DNA of 64,000 bases from Cymbomonas tetramitiformis (Eukaryota; Chlorophyta; Pyramimonadophyceae; Pyramimonadales; Pyramimonadaceae), in the NCBI GenBank assembly GCA_001247695.2, contig LGRX02035488.1, positions 1-64,000 of the forward strand, given 5' to 3'. The notes below the pieces were generated by a model. The model saw nothing but the letters and a program-made list of their open reading frames with translations. It had not been told where the DNA came from and searched no databases. Numbering within the stretch: position 1 is the stretch's first letter; every line of letters starts with the position of its first letter. Below are positions 53,103 through 62,875 of the stretch, one piece after another. The position numbers and the translations under genes were made by a program.

Positions 53103-53340
53103 TCAAAGGTTGGAGTAAAAGTCCACCAACTGCAGACATAAAAAAAAACTAGCTCCACAAGCACAATGCAAGTCCCAGTTGCAAATGTTTTCATATTATC
53201 CTATGCTGGTGTATGTTCCCAAGAAAACTTGGGCACTTCTGTGGGCACTTCTGTTGGCCCAACGCAGCATACCAGTGTAAAACTATAGCATGAGGCAAAA
53301 AACCCCGATGAAAACAGTACACCCTGGAACGACTTTTAAC

Positions 53341-53560
53341 AAACCCCTTCAAACCGCTGACAACATCCCTGAGGCCACATGGCCGTAACTCGATACAGTC
53401 AGAGGTTTGAAGGGGTTTGACAATTAATTAAAAAGGAAAAACTGATGGATGAAAACAGTACACCCTGTAACGACTTCTAACAAACCCCTTCAAACCTCTG
53501 ACAACATCCCTGAGGCCACATGGCCGTAACTGGATACAGTCAGAGGTTTGAAGGGGTTTG
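53341..53560. repeat. tandem pair of long hairpins with the same loop core
   Basis: Two units (53341-53420, 53481-53560) have arms of about 21 bp, starting AAACCCCTTCAAACC and ending GGTTTGAAGGGGTTT, around CATCCCTGAGGCCACATGG and the rest of the loop core. The units are direct repeats about 140 bp apart. Confidence 0.8.
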
Positions 53561-53819
53561 ACAATTAATTAAAAAGGGGAAAACTGATGGATGAAAACAG
53601 TACACTCAAAGAAGACTTCTAACAAACCCTCACACACATACACATTACACACCCCATGAAGAATACAAGAAGAAAGCGTACCTCCTCTGCTGGCTGCTGA
53701 AGCTGCTTATAACTTCGTTAAAAACTTGGAGTAACTGTCCCACCAAAAAAAAAGAAACCAAACAACAGCCCGCTCCATCCATAGGTAACAATTAGCTAAA
53801 CCGCCCAGCGATGCGTTTT

Positions 53820-54137
53820 CTAGCAGGCTTCGCTCCATTCATAAGTACCAAATAAAGAATGCAGGTCAAGGAAAAGAGGAGTACGCGTACCTCCTACAAA
53901 AACTTTGCTGAAGACTTGATAAAGTGAAGTAGCTGCACAGCAATAAAGAAGGGTAGAAAAAACCTCCCAAAAGCTCGCTAAGATGCCAAAAACAATTAAA
54001 GCAATTAAAGCAAAGAGGGCACCCGCCCAGGCAAGGAAACTCGTTTGATTCTCTCTCCTATCTCTCCTGTCAAAGGTTGGAGTAAAAGTCCACCAACTGC
54101 AGATATAAAAAAACCTAGCTCCACAAGCACAATGCAA
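53820..54137 (-). CDS. possible small membrane protein in C (105 aa)
   Basis: The open frame contains a long hydrophobic stretch (AWAGALFALIALIVFGILAS, then FWEVFSTLLYCC) that could span a membrane once or twice. It begins inside a dispersed repeat and has no recognised family, so it may be chance. Confidence 0.25.
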   Translation of the reverse strand: MHCACGARFFYICSWWTFTPTFDRRDRRENQTSFLAWAGALFALIALIVFGILASFWEVFSTLLYCCAATSLYQVFSKVFVGGTRTPLFLDLHSLFGTYEWSEAC

Positions 54138-54227
54138 GTCCCAGTTGCAAATGTTAACATATTATCCTATGCTGGTGTAAAGCGGTCAAGCTGCTTGATT
54201 TACTAAGTACTAAGAAACTCGGAGAGA

Positions 54228-54386
54228 ACTGCGCAGTCCTTAGGCCACAGGGCCGCAACAGGACAGAAAACTAGAACGCATCCCTTATCTGCATCCCTGA
54301 GGCCACAGGGCCGCAACAGGACACAGAACTAGAACGCATCCCTGCTGTCTGCATCCCTGAGGCCACAGGGCCGCAACAGGACACAT
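54228..54386. repeat. three further copies of the loop-core motif
   Basis: Copies near 54228, 54291 and 54351 contain AGGCCACAGGGCCGCAACAG and short partly paired arms (AGTCC/GGACA; CTGT..TCC/GGAcACAG). Confidence 0.6.
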
Positions 54387-54689
54387 AGCAAGAACGCGCG
54401 CGGAGTTTCTTAACCTTAACTTAAAGCGAGGACACCAAATAAATCAATCTACTAATTACATGCAACAAGGAGGATTTCTACCTTCAGAATTTTCAAACTC
54501 GCGAATGGCTCGTAACTTGCTCCTAAGCTGTGCCTTATTCATTTGCCGCGGCCCCGCCCATACATCCCATGCATCGCTGTCCACGCAACGATGTGCTATA
54601 TATGTAATAGCCGCGCGCGTCACGCCACGTACCCGCGTCTGTCTATCTCCGCTAAAAAGCTTCAACCAATGAGCGAGCGAGTTACTCAT

Positions 54690-54940
54690 GTTTAACACGC
54701 CCCTAGAAAATATATATCAAGAATCGGTGGTACAGACATCAACCTGATCGATTTAACATTCTCACACCAATAATGTTAAATCTTGTCGACTGACTTCACA
54801 TCGTTGTTAAATCGGAGAGGTGTCCCTTTTTCTTTATCTTTTAAATTAGGGTAATGCATTTAAACGGAACTGCCCATATTTAACACTATTTAACACTATT
54901 TAACACTATTTAACACTATTTAAGACAAATACTCATTCCA
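54690..54940. repeat. right subterminal repeats of C
   Basis: Scattered TTTAACA and TGTTAAAT motifs end in four direct copies of ATTTAACACT at 54880-54922. They mirror the left end as part of the terminal inverted repeat. Confidence 0.85.
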
Positions 54941-55482
54941 GTGGTGTAAGCGGCTCTTTGCTTAGTAGTGTTTTTGAATTTCCCGTTTAGCACACTTTCG
55001 ATGTTTTCTTTCCCTACACTATGTGTGAGAAAGCTCGCCTCAAGGCTTTGAGTTATCCCATTAAAGTCTACACTCGCGATCTTTCTTGTAGTAGACTCTT
55101 GCGTGGCTAATGAGCAATTGCTACTGAATGAGCGCGTTGGCGACTTTGGAGGTAAAGCGGTAATCGGAGTTTCAGCTCTTAGCGAGTTGATTGGCGTACT
55201 CGCGAACGGAAAGCAGGGAAAGCATATTAACTCATCGACACAGTCTGACTTGTAGACCGATGAGCGAATCGCGTTCTCTGGCGATGAGCGAATAGCGGTC
55301 TTTGGCGATGAGCGAATAGCGGTCTTTGTCGATGAGCGAATAGCGTTCTGTGTCGATGAGCGGAGAACGTCAGTATTCAAGTCTACGACATCGTCTACTT
55401 CAGTTGCGTATGTTAACTTGTTTTGCGAAAGATCTATGATCTCGTCTATTTGGCCTGCAGAATTTGGCCAGAACGACTTCAT

Positions 55483-55878
55483 CGAAAAAATGGTTCATAA
55501 AACTTATGAGGCGATTTTCCGTTGAATGGAAACGACATGCCTTTTATCCTCGTTTCGTCTGGAAACTTGGAAATGACCATCGGTCATAAAAAATTCTTGG
55601 ATCGATCGAAAAGATATCATCCAATGAAATCATTTTTTAGTCGTAGTCGTGGATCGAAGTATTAATCATGCATGTCATCAATAGATATCGAATCAATGCG
55701 TCCAATCAAAAACCGGGATCTACAGATTCAGGATTAGGACACCAAAATTCGACAATGACCTGAACGTTTCTTGTGTCTCCAGTTCATTTCTGACTTCACT
55801 TCTCAAAAGCTTTAACCTACTTTGCAACGTAAACTTCCAGTCCATCAGCTTTCTAGTTAGCTCATTACTCGGAAAATA
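55483..55878. promoter_or_regulatory. divergent intergenic region of transposon B
   Basis: This 396-bp gap separates the ATG of the minus-strand transposase (55482) from the ATG of the plus-strand accessory gene (55879). It is AT-rich with several GATATC/GATCGAT-type motifs and no ORF. A bidirectional promoter is inferred from position only. Confidence 0.45.
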
Positions 55879-56406
55879 ATGGCTTCGCCAGAACAGTTCA
55901 AAGCGGTCGTGCAGTCAGGGAACACAACAGAGTTCTTACAGTTCCGATGGGCTGTAATGAGAAACAGCGCGAACCAATTAGAGCTTTAAATATTTCCCAT
56001 CGACGCCCTTGAGAGCCCACCGGTGTTGCACAAAATTCCGGTTTATACCCCGTCCGATACAGAGTCTCCCCTGCGCGTGTGCTATCCAGCTAAGCACGCG
56101 CAGGGGAAGGCAATGTATGTCATCATTGTCAGAGACTCGCAAATTACTTCCACCTGCCTTACCGCTGCAAACCTGATCAGCAGTTCGGTCGCGCCAGCAT
56201 ACACTACAAGGCGCGACCGTTTCGATGAGCTGGTTAGAGTAGCGAGCGGAAAGGAAGAGGCATTCTCCACCTTCATAAACGATATGTGGAGAAACAGCCA
56301 CAACGACGACTTCTGGAAAGCCCCTGAGAAGTCTGGTCAGTCGTACGCTACCTTGGACGAGACGATAGACACAGAGATGGGTGGAGTCAGTGTTCTGCCG
56401 ACACAG
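55879..56406 (+). CDS. exon 1 of the transposon B accessory gene (with in-frame TAA)
   Basis: ATG at 55879 opens MASPEQFKAVVQSGNTTEFL. After 36 codons there is a single TAA near 55987, and the same frame continues (IFPIDALESPPVLHKIPVY) to a donor CAG|GTACGA at 56406, phase 0. The continued frame shows protein-like composition (HAQGKAMYVIIVRDSQIT). The TAA is most likely a disabling mutation. Three downstream acceptors (57445, 57985, 58651) are all in phase 0 with this donor. No family was recognised. Confidence 0.6.
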
Positions 56407-56414
56407 GTACGAAA

Positions 56415-57320
56415 CCCGCTCATTAGCTTAATGAGCAGTTCTGTTCACTCTCCTTTGTCGTGTCATAGTATGACAAAACTGCCCTTCTTACCTGATCTTA
56501 AGTGTGTGTGATAGTAAAAGGTTTCTACTTTTTTCTATTGTCGTGTCATAGTATGACACAAAGCCACTTCCTACCTGAGCGTAGCTGTGTATGACCAAGA
56601 AAGTCCGAACCTGCTCATTATCTTAATGAGCAGTTCTGTACACTTTTCTCTTTGTCGTGTCATAGTATGACAAAAAGCCACTTCCTGCCTGAGCTTAGCT
56701 GTGTATGACCAAGAAAGTCCAAACCTGCTCATTATCTTAATGAGCAGTTCTGTACACTTTTCTCTTTGTCGTGTCATAGGATGACAACAAGCCACTTCCT
56801 GCCTGAGCTTAGCTGTGTATGACCAAGAAAGTCCGAACCTGCTCATTATCTTAATGAGCAGTTCTGTACACTTTTCTCTTTGTCGTGTCATAGTATGACA
56901 AACAGCCACTTCCTGCCTGAGCTTAGCTGGGTATGACCAAGGAAGTCCAAACGTGCTCATTATCTTAATGAGCAGTTCTGTACACTTTTCTCTTTGTCGT
57001 GTCATAGTATGACAAAAAGCCACTTCCTGCCTGAGCCTAGCTGTGTATGACCAAGGAAGTCCAAACGTGCTCATTATCTTAATGAGCGCTCCGTACACTT
57101 TCTCTTTGTCGTGTCATAGTATGACAAAAAGCCACTTCCGCCCGAGCTTAGCTGTGTATGACCAAGTAAGTCCAAACGTGCTCATTATCTTAATGAGCAG
57201 TTCTGTACACTTTTATCTTTGTCGTGTCATAGTATGACAAAAAGCCACTTCCTGCCTGAGCCTAGCTGTGTATGGCCAAGGAAGTCCAAACGTGCTCATT
57301 ATCTTAATGAGCAGTTCTGT
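56415..57320. repeat. intronic array of eight palindromes, 114-bp period (B, intron 1)
   Basis: TGCTCATTA / TAATGAGCA stems (loop mostly TCT) occur at 56612, 56726, 56840, 56954, 57068, 57179 and 57293, with a related first copy at 56419. Each unit also has a second palindrome, GTGTCATAGTATGACA. The first copy lies 12 bp from the 5' splice site. Confidence 0.9.
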
Positions 57321-57444
57321 ACACTTTTATCTTTGTCGTGTCATAGGATGACAAAAAAAGGCAGGTCCTACCTGAATTCAGCTGGGTATGACCGAGAAAA
57401 GTCGCCAATGTGTCACCATTTTTGTACTTGTTTTATTTTGGCAG

Positions 57445-57915
57445 GATGACTATGAAGCAAAATGGCAGATGATTGTCACAAGCATGAATGAATATGAACA
57501 ACGTTTTCGGGAAGCATTTTTTACAGTAGTGCTCCCTTGGATCAGTGTGACATTTAGGGGAACGAACGAACGCCGCGAACGTCGTTTTGTTAGGGATTGG
57601 GTTGAAGAAAGATTTCTATGGGCACTCGAAGAGAAAGTTATATTCCAACGATGGGACTACAGGAATGCCTCACATATTGATGTGGCGGTACCAGCCTCCA
57701 TAGCTTGGCACGACAATGTTTGGCGATTCGACAATAATGGACGAGACAATAATTTCATCATTGTTCAAAACTCATCTGGAGTTGTGAGATGGTTTTATTG
57801 GTGGCGACTTGAATGTGAACCTCGTTACAGGTGTCCTCGTTACGCAGTTACTAGGTGGCTGCATGACATCCATGTTTGGTATTACAGAGGTAGCATACTA
57901 GTAGTAGCAGATTAG
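57445..57915 (+). CDS. 'WYY' terminal exon a of the transposon B accessory gene
   Basis: The exon follows acceptor TTTGGCAG and encodes 156 residues from DDYEAKWQMIV to a TAG. It has REAFFTVVLPWISVTFR, RFVRDWVEERFLWALEEKV and a C-terminal RWLHDIHVWYYRG. It is clearly a duplicate of the exon at 57985 (about half of the positions identical) and shares its C-terminus with the exon at 25658 in transposon A. The repeated Trp/Tyr/Arg pattern suggests a compact helical domain of unknown function. Confidence 0.65.
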   Translation, partial: DDYEAKWQMIVTSMNEYEQRFREAFFTVVLPWISVTFRGTNERRERRFVRDWVEERFLWALEEKVIFQRWDYRNASHIDVAVPASIAWHDNVWRFDNNGRDNNFIIVQNSSGVVRWFYWWRLECEPRYRCPRYAVTRWLHDIHVWYYRGSILVVAD

Positions 57916-57984
57916 AACATCAATTTCTAATTAATTTTGTACACTGGAAATAAAAATTGTTTTTCTTGTTTTTATTGTTGACAG

Positions 57985-58461
57985 GACGAATATGAAGATT
58001 TGTTTCGGAAAGCATTCTTCACTGTAGTCATTTCTTGGATAAGCATAACAATACGAGAAGTGAATGAATACCGTGAAAAACGTTTTATTAAAGATTGGGT
58101 TGAAGAACGTTTTATGTGGGCGCTTGAGGAAAAAGTGTCCATGCATCGATGGGACTTTGGCAATGACACTAATGATGAAATCATGATTCCAGTTTCTCTA
58201 GCTTGGTATTCCTATCGGTTACCTGGCCGATTACCTAGTGTTGCCTGGTCATTTACCTTTTGGCAAGACTTTACCTACATCTATCATCAAGATTCTTCTC
58301 CAGTTTTCGAAAGATTTTATTGGTGGAGTCAACACTATAAGTGTCCTCGTTTAGCAATAACTAGATGGTTGTATGATATGCATACTTGGTACTACACGGG
58401 TAGATGGCACACTCCTAGAGGTGTAGAATACATTGATGAATACCCTGAACTCTCACAGTAA
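57985..58461 (+). CDS. 'WYY' terminal exon b of the transposon B accessory gene
   Basis: The exon follows acceptor TTGTTGACAG and encodes 158 residues (DEYEDLFRKAFFTVVISWIS, RFIKDWVEERFMWALEEKV, FYWWSQHYKCPRLAITRW, LYDMHTWYYTGRW) to a TAA. It is phase-compatible with exon 1. Exons a and b look like mutually exclusive last exons that arose by tandem duplication. Confidence 0.65.
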   Translation, partial: DEYEDLFRKAFFTVVISWISITIREVNEYREKRFIKDWVEERFMWALEEKVSMHRWDFGNDTNDEIMIPVSLAWYSYRLPGRLPSVAWSFTFWQDFTYIYHQDSSPVFERFYWWSQHYKCPRLAITRWLYDMHTWYYTGRWHTPRGVEYIDEYPELSQ

Positions 58462-58577
58462 AACACCATTTTTTTGTAAAGTATAATGAAAATATATTTT
58501 AAGAAATATTGCATAGCATGACATATAAGGGCATTTATGCACGTACGCAGCTGTGTATGACTGACAAAGTGAGAAAC

Positions 58578-58602
58578 TGCTCATTAGCTTAATGAGCAAT
58601 AT
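58578..58602. repeat. single copy of the intronic palindrome (B, intron before the ParB exon)
   Basis: TGCTCATTA-GCT-TAATGAGCA lies about 50 bp before the acceptor at 58650, in the same setting as the arrays. Confidence 0.85.
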
Positions 58603-58650
58603 TGCACCGTTTTAGTTTGTCACTAAATTTATTGGTGGGATATTTTGCAG

Positions 58651-61600
58651 ACTTACAAGACAGCTGTTGAGCTCGAAGAGATTGCAAAGTCTCATGGTCC
58701 CGGTGGTAGCTTACTGGATTACAAGCAGGGAGAAACTGCTAAACAGGCAAAAGCTCAGAATGAGGAGCTCGCTTCGCAGGATTGGAAGTCTCTTCTTACC
58801 TTGCCAAAGGTTAAACGTCCAGTCCAGGATGCAACTACCATTCGCTACAACATCGAGTTCCACCACCGGTACCCGAGGGTAGTGGATACCAAGGATGTGA
58901 TGGGATGTACATTCAGTATCCCCATTCAGTATATTCAGCAGGCTGAGGGCTACGAGCGAATCAGGGATGAGGATCGGGCTCAAGTCAACAATCTGAAAGA
59001 CAGCATGGCTTGGAACCCATACTCTTTCCAGAACAGCTCACTTGTATATGTTGTAGACAGAGCCACTGGTGAACAATTGAAGTCCGCCTCGGAGTTCAAT
59101 GTGAATCAAGTTTTAGAAGGCAAATATATTTTCGTGTGCTTTGGGCACCAACACAGTCTTACAGCTCGGCGCGAGCTTCATGCCGAACAGCCTACTAAGG
59201 AATCCTGGTGGCAGATCGAATGCAAGTTGTATATCAATTTGCAATCAGACATGGTCAGGTTCTTGGCCGACAAACAGAATATGGTCGACCAGAACACCAA
59301 GGGCAAGACTCATCAACAAATAATGAAGTCAATGCGCGTTGGTATGCAGGTAATTTTACTAAGTGATGATTGCATTTGTGCATGTATACAATCAAATTAG
59401 ACTTTTGTGACTGTAGCCTGTCTAAGTTGATGACCAAAATGGAATTTTTGCGGTCGGTATGCAGGCGCAAAGGGGCCCCCTCCACAAGCTGTATTGGCAT
59501 TGTGGTATCACTGAGTGGGACCCCGCCACCGATGACTGGAGGGAGCATGGATTCTTGGATTGGTGAAAGAGTTAGCTAAACAATATCCATCACTGTTTGG
59601 GCTACCAGAAGATCCAGAATCACGTTTGAATGTCTACACAAATCTTAGTAATCAGGATTGGAACAATGTAAATGCCTGGCGATTCTTTGGACAACAGGTA
59701 AAAAGAATTTATATGATGAATAAATATTATACATTGTTGCCTATACTTGGATGTGAATTACTGCATCAGTTCAGAAACTGCTCATTAGCTTAATGAGCAG
59801 TTTTGTCCAGTTTTACCAAGTCATACCCTATTATGACATCTTAGCCCCTATTATTCGTCCTTTACTGTGAATATCTGTATCAGTTCATAAACTGCTCATT
59901 AGCTTAATGAGCAGTTCTGCACCGTTTTACCAAGTCATACAATATTATGACATCTTAGCCCCTATTATTCGTCCTGTACTGTGAATATCTGCATCAGTTC
60001 ATAAACTGCTCATTAGCTTAATGAGCAGTTTTGTCCCGTTTTACCAAGTCATACAATATTATGACATCTTAGCCCCTATTATTCGTCCTTTACTGTGAAT
60101 ATCTGTATCAGTTCAGAAACTGCTCATTAGCTTAATGAGCAGTTTTGTCCCGTTTTACCAAGCCATACAATATTATGACATCTTAGCCTCTATTATTCGT
60201 CCTGTACTGTGAATATCTGTATCAGTTCAGAAACTGCTCATTAGCTTAATGAGCAGTTTTGTCCAGTTTTACCAAGTCATACAATATTATGACATCTTAG
60301 CCTCTATTATTCGTCCTGTACTGTGAATATCTGTATCAGTTCAGAAACTGCCCATTAGCTTAATGAGCAGTTCTGCACCCCCTTTGCTTATTCATGGCAT
60401 AATATGACGTCTTATTCACTCTTACCTGTACTTTGTTGTGTATGACTTCAGGTGCCAAATGGCAAATGGTGGCCTGTTTGGGATTATTTGACCGGGGCTC
60501 AGCAGAATCAAATCAAAGCGGAAGTTCTATACATGAATCACATCTCTGTGGCGAACGAGTACGCCACGAATTGGACAATTGCTACCACGCGCCAGGATAC
60601 TTGGGACCTTGTTTCAAAAATCATGCAGATGTTCCGTGAAAATTTGCTGAAGGGACAAACAAAGACCCCCTCCAAGGCTGGAAAGGGCAAACGCAAGGCT
60701 GCCTATGATCTAGACAGCGATGTCGTCGACTTGTCAACAGAAACAGCTGGAGCGGAGCAGGCGTTGCAAGACGTTGGTGTCGACCCCAAGCAGAAGAAGA
60801 CCGGTAAGAAGGCCAAGTCTAAACTTCTTCCTCGAAGCGCTGCTAACACGTTGAGTGTTGGGCAGCCGGCACAGCCTTTGCAGCAGGCGATCGTGAAGGA
60901 GTTGGAGAAGAAGGAAGTGAGTATGAGCCTGTTTCATAATATGCTTGGGTTTAACTCGAACATCGAGATAGACTACCTCAACAGTATACTACGGACGATC
61001 ACAAATATCGAAATTAGCATCCCTGAAGCCGGCGACATCATGAAGAAGTTCAAGGCCCAACGCAATGTCCAAGCCTGGATTGTGTCACAGTCCGGGGTGG
61101 CGGATTGGGATGCCTTCGAGACAAAATATGGTGAGCTTTGGGCAAGCCAAGAGAGCATCGAGCGGTGCATCAAGGCGGTGAAAGCTGGAAAATCAGGACG
61201 AGGCGGGAGTGTGCAACAGATTCCCAAGTCCATCATTCAATACGTCGCCGACGCCAACACGTGGCTTGAGAGGTGTGTTGCCGGAGCAGGAGACCTAGAG
61301 AAGCTGCCACTGCAATACACTTCCGCCGAAATCCGGGTGAGTGACAGAGACTGCACGCCATTTTGCATTACGGTTTCAAAAAAACTCACTACAACGGAAT
61401 TTTATATCGTTTAAGTATCGACAACGTGTTTTGCGGCACAGGCGAAACTACCCACACCCGTCGTGGAGGTGGGCGACGAACCGCCTGAGGTCGAGTATGA
61501 TACCAAAAGTCTCAAGCCCGCATACATGATCCTCGAGGACGAGTTGACGAAAATGGACACCATCCCCAAGTTGAATTATGTGGGGGTGATCGTTGACTGC

Positions 61601-62536
61601 GTTTACGAATTGGATTATGAGGAAGTTACGAACAGGCTATCTGAAGCCGAATTGATCAAGATCATCGACGCGTTTGCGGCGCTCACTACCGCGCCAGACT
61701 GGTCGGTAGTAATATTTTGTGGGTTCGCACAACAGTCCAACTTCCTGAAGATTCTGGAGAGCAAATGCAATGGTGCTGCCCAACGCATATGGTGGCACAA
61801 GAAGAATGCTTCAGTGGGAGCCAACAAAAACATCAGGTATAATGCCTTGGAGGCGGCGGTCATCGCGTTCCATATGGCTGAGGTAGAGCCCGGGGTACAA
61901 TCCACTCGCAAATCCTGGATGGCAGATTTCGACCTGGATATCGAGCACAAATCGAGGGCCAACGTTCTCAAGGGGTTTTCGGTGGTCAAGCAACCCTTTA
62001 GACTCGACGGAAAAGTCGTATGTGCTCACCAGAAGCCCCAACACCTATTGGAGGAGCTGATTACCTGCCACATGATGGGACCCGCACCCTTTACGGGATT
62101 AACGCACAACGCGATGCCCGATTCATCAACCAACTGGATCTTGGATGCCGGGTGCGGGGTTGCGACCGCCACCGTGGCTGCGCTCCGGATCGGCCTCAAT
62201 GCGGTCGCGTTCGACAATGATCCCGACATGGTGAGTGCCGCAACTCAGCGGCTCGGGAATATCGATAAGGAGGTGAACGGGAATACGGAATGCATGTCCC
62301 TGGAGGAGACTAAAGCACTCGAAAAAGAAAAGGAACAAGAGGAACAGAGGCAAGAGAATGCGGAGATCCTGAAAGGGCTAGAGGATGTGGAGGATGTGGA
62401 TGTGGAGTTTTTGCAAGGACTCGAGGCCGCAGCGCAAGCAGCGGAAGCCCGGCAAGCACCTGTTGAAAATCCTGCACCGGAGCGGGCGGCGGATGCTGAC
62501 GCGGAGAATGATGAAGCAGCATCGATGGCCGAATAA
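58651..62536 (+). pseudogene. ParB-like domain + beta-class N4/N6 DNA methyltransferase-like protein (B accessory gene)
   Basis: Phase-0 exons: 58651-59349, 59465-59697, 60452-61336, 61442-62536. Exon 58651 holds a ParB/Srx-like domain: VMGCTFSIPIQYIQQ, YERIRDEDRAQVNNLKDSM and YIFVCFGHQHSLTARREL (the last matches the G.HR..A..EL box). A one-base loss near 59555 separates HGFLDW from LVKELAKQYPS. Exon 60452 has a basic linker (KAGKGKRKAAYD) and helices. The last exon follows the beta-class order: motif IV position VGVIVDCVYELDYE (DPPY expected), SVVIFCGF, RIWWHKKN...YNALEAAVIAF, then motif I ILDAGCGVATATVAALRIG with NAVAFDNDPDM, and an acidic coiled-coil tail. ParB-methylase fusions are common in phages and bacteria, so lateral origin is likely. 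Catalysis is doubtful because of DCVY. Confidence 0.75.
59775..60375. repeat. intronic array of six palindromes, 114-bp period (B)
   Basis: AACTGCTCATTA / TAATGAGCAGTT stems occur at 59779, 59893, 60007, 60121, 60235 and 60349 (the last with one mismatch). Each unit also holds GTCATA..(A)TAT..TATGAC. The array fills the intron between 59697 and 60452. Confidence 0.9.
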
Positions 62537-62539
62537 TGC

Positions 62540-62875
62540 AAATGCTAGTCTTGAACAGTGAATACTTGCAGATATCGCGTACTAGATTGTGACCACGGTG
62601 TAGACCATCAGTTCTGAACATTAAATAAACATCTGTACAATTGAATTAGACTCCGCGTCATTTTGTATCTTGTTTATACCTTGAATTCTTGCATATGCTT
62701 GCGAATTATGAAATGCTTGTCTTGAACCTTGAAAAAACGCAGTTACCGCGTACTAGATTGTGACCGCGGTATAACCACCCTTTCTGAACATTAAATAAAC
62801 ATCTTTACAATTGAATTAACCATTTCGTCATTTTATATCTTGTTTTTACCTTAAATTCTTGCATGTGCTTGTGAA
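62540..62875. repeat. tandem duplication in the 3' region of the B accessory gene
   Basis: Two ~168-bp copies share CGTACTAGATTGTGACC and ATTAAATAAACATCT. Each carries a possible AATAAA-like polyadenylation signal, so the gene may have twin 3' ends. Confidence 0.75.

Larger units (their letters stand above)
53101..54180. repeat. ~110-bp dispersed direct repeat within C
   Basis: The segment starting GTCAAAGGTTGGAGTAAAAG and containing ATGCAAGTCCCAGTTGCAAA occurs at about 53101-53215 and again at about 54069-54180. Confidence 0.75.
44231..54943. mobile_element. CACTA/EnSpm-type DNA transposon 'C' (10.7 kb)
   Basis: Left end CACTTTAAC and right end (complement) CACTGGAAT both lead into the shared block TATTTGTCTTAAATAGTG. 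The ends are flanked by the 3-bp duplication GTG (44228-44230, 54944-54946). Subterminal regions are dense in TTTAACACT-type motifs. The inside carries a tnp2/DUF4218-like transposase, a chromodomain-RING protein, a RING protein, two large tandem arrays and many small hairpins. Excising it restores the frame of the transposon B transposase, which supports the boundaries. Confidence 0.85.
41108..55482 (-). pseudogene. DUF7869-like transposase of transposon B, split by transposon C
   Basis: Exons are 55482-54947, [transposon C], 44230-43952, 43424-42983 and 42885-41108. Exon 1 has a short Arg/Ser repeat (AIRSSPKT). Exon 2 has a Cys cluster (CNCKTHC) and then needs a frame change near 44110 to reach DRKEWMVSDLSKNG and FICDKP, whose phase fits exon 3 (VCSAFYQKVF). 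Exon 3 holds CEANRRCSSKKSHV and CKRFSQCSVC, probable zinc ligands. Exon 4 carries the DUF7869 core: DGMTQWTTRLP, VLYVQLDNVGTNKSIML and FLIVGHTHENIDQMFSRFS, whose Asp residues are the likely RNase H-fold catalytic acids. Its C-terminus (SGEILLSWN...GCIP) matches transposon A. DNA cleavage and joining at the inverted ends is the inferred role. The C insertion and frameshift inactivate it. Confidence 0.8.

Noticed and set aside
41108..55482. Assigning the A/B transposase to the KDZ (Kyakuja-Dileera-Zisupton) group.
   Set aside because: The characteristic KDZ motifs were not seen. The VGHT(H)E(D/N)(V/I)D core fits the DUF7869 family instead.
47740..56000. Single in-frame TAG (47748) and TAA (55987) inside otherwise continuous frames, suggesting a code in which TAA/TAG mean Gln, as in some ulvophyte algae.
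   Set aside because: The 3,725-codon Dualen frame and the RT and integrase frames use CAA/CAG for Gln and no TAA/TAG, which would be very improbable under such a code. The stops are better read as disabling mutations.
43440..60375. Palindrome arrays as CRISPR-like arrays.
   Set aside because: The intervening sequences within an array are near-identical rather than unique spacers, and the arrays lie in introns of a eukaryotic transposon.
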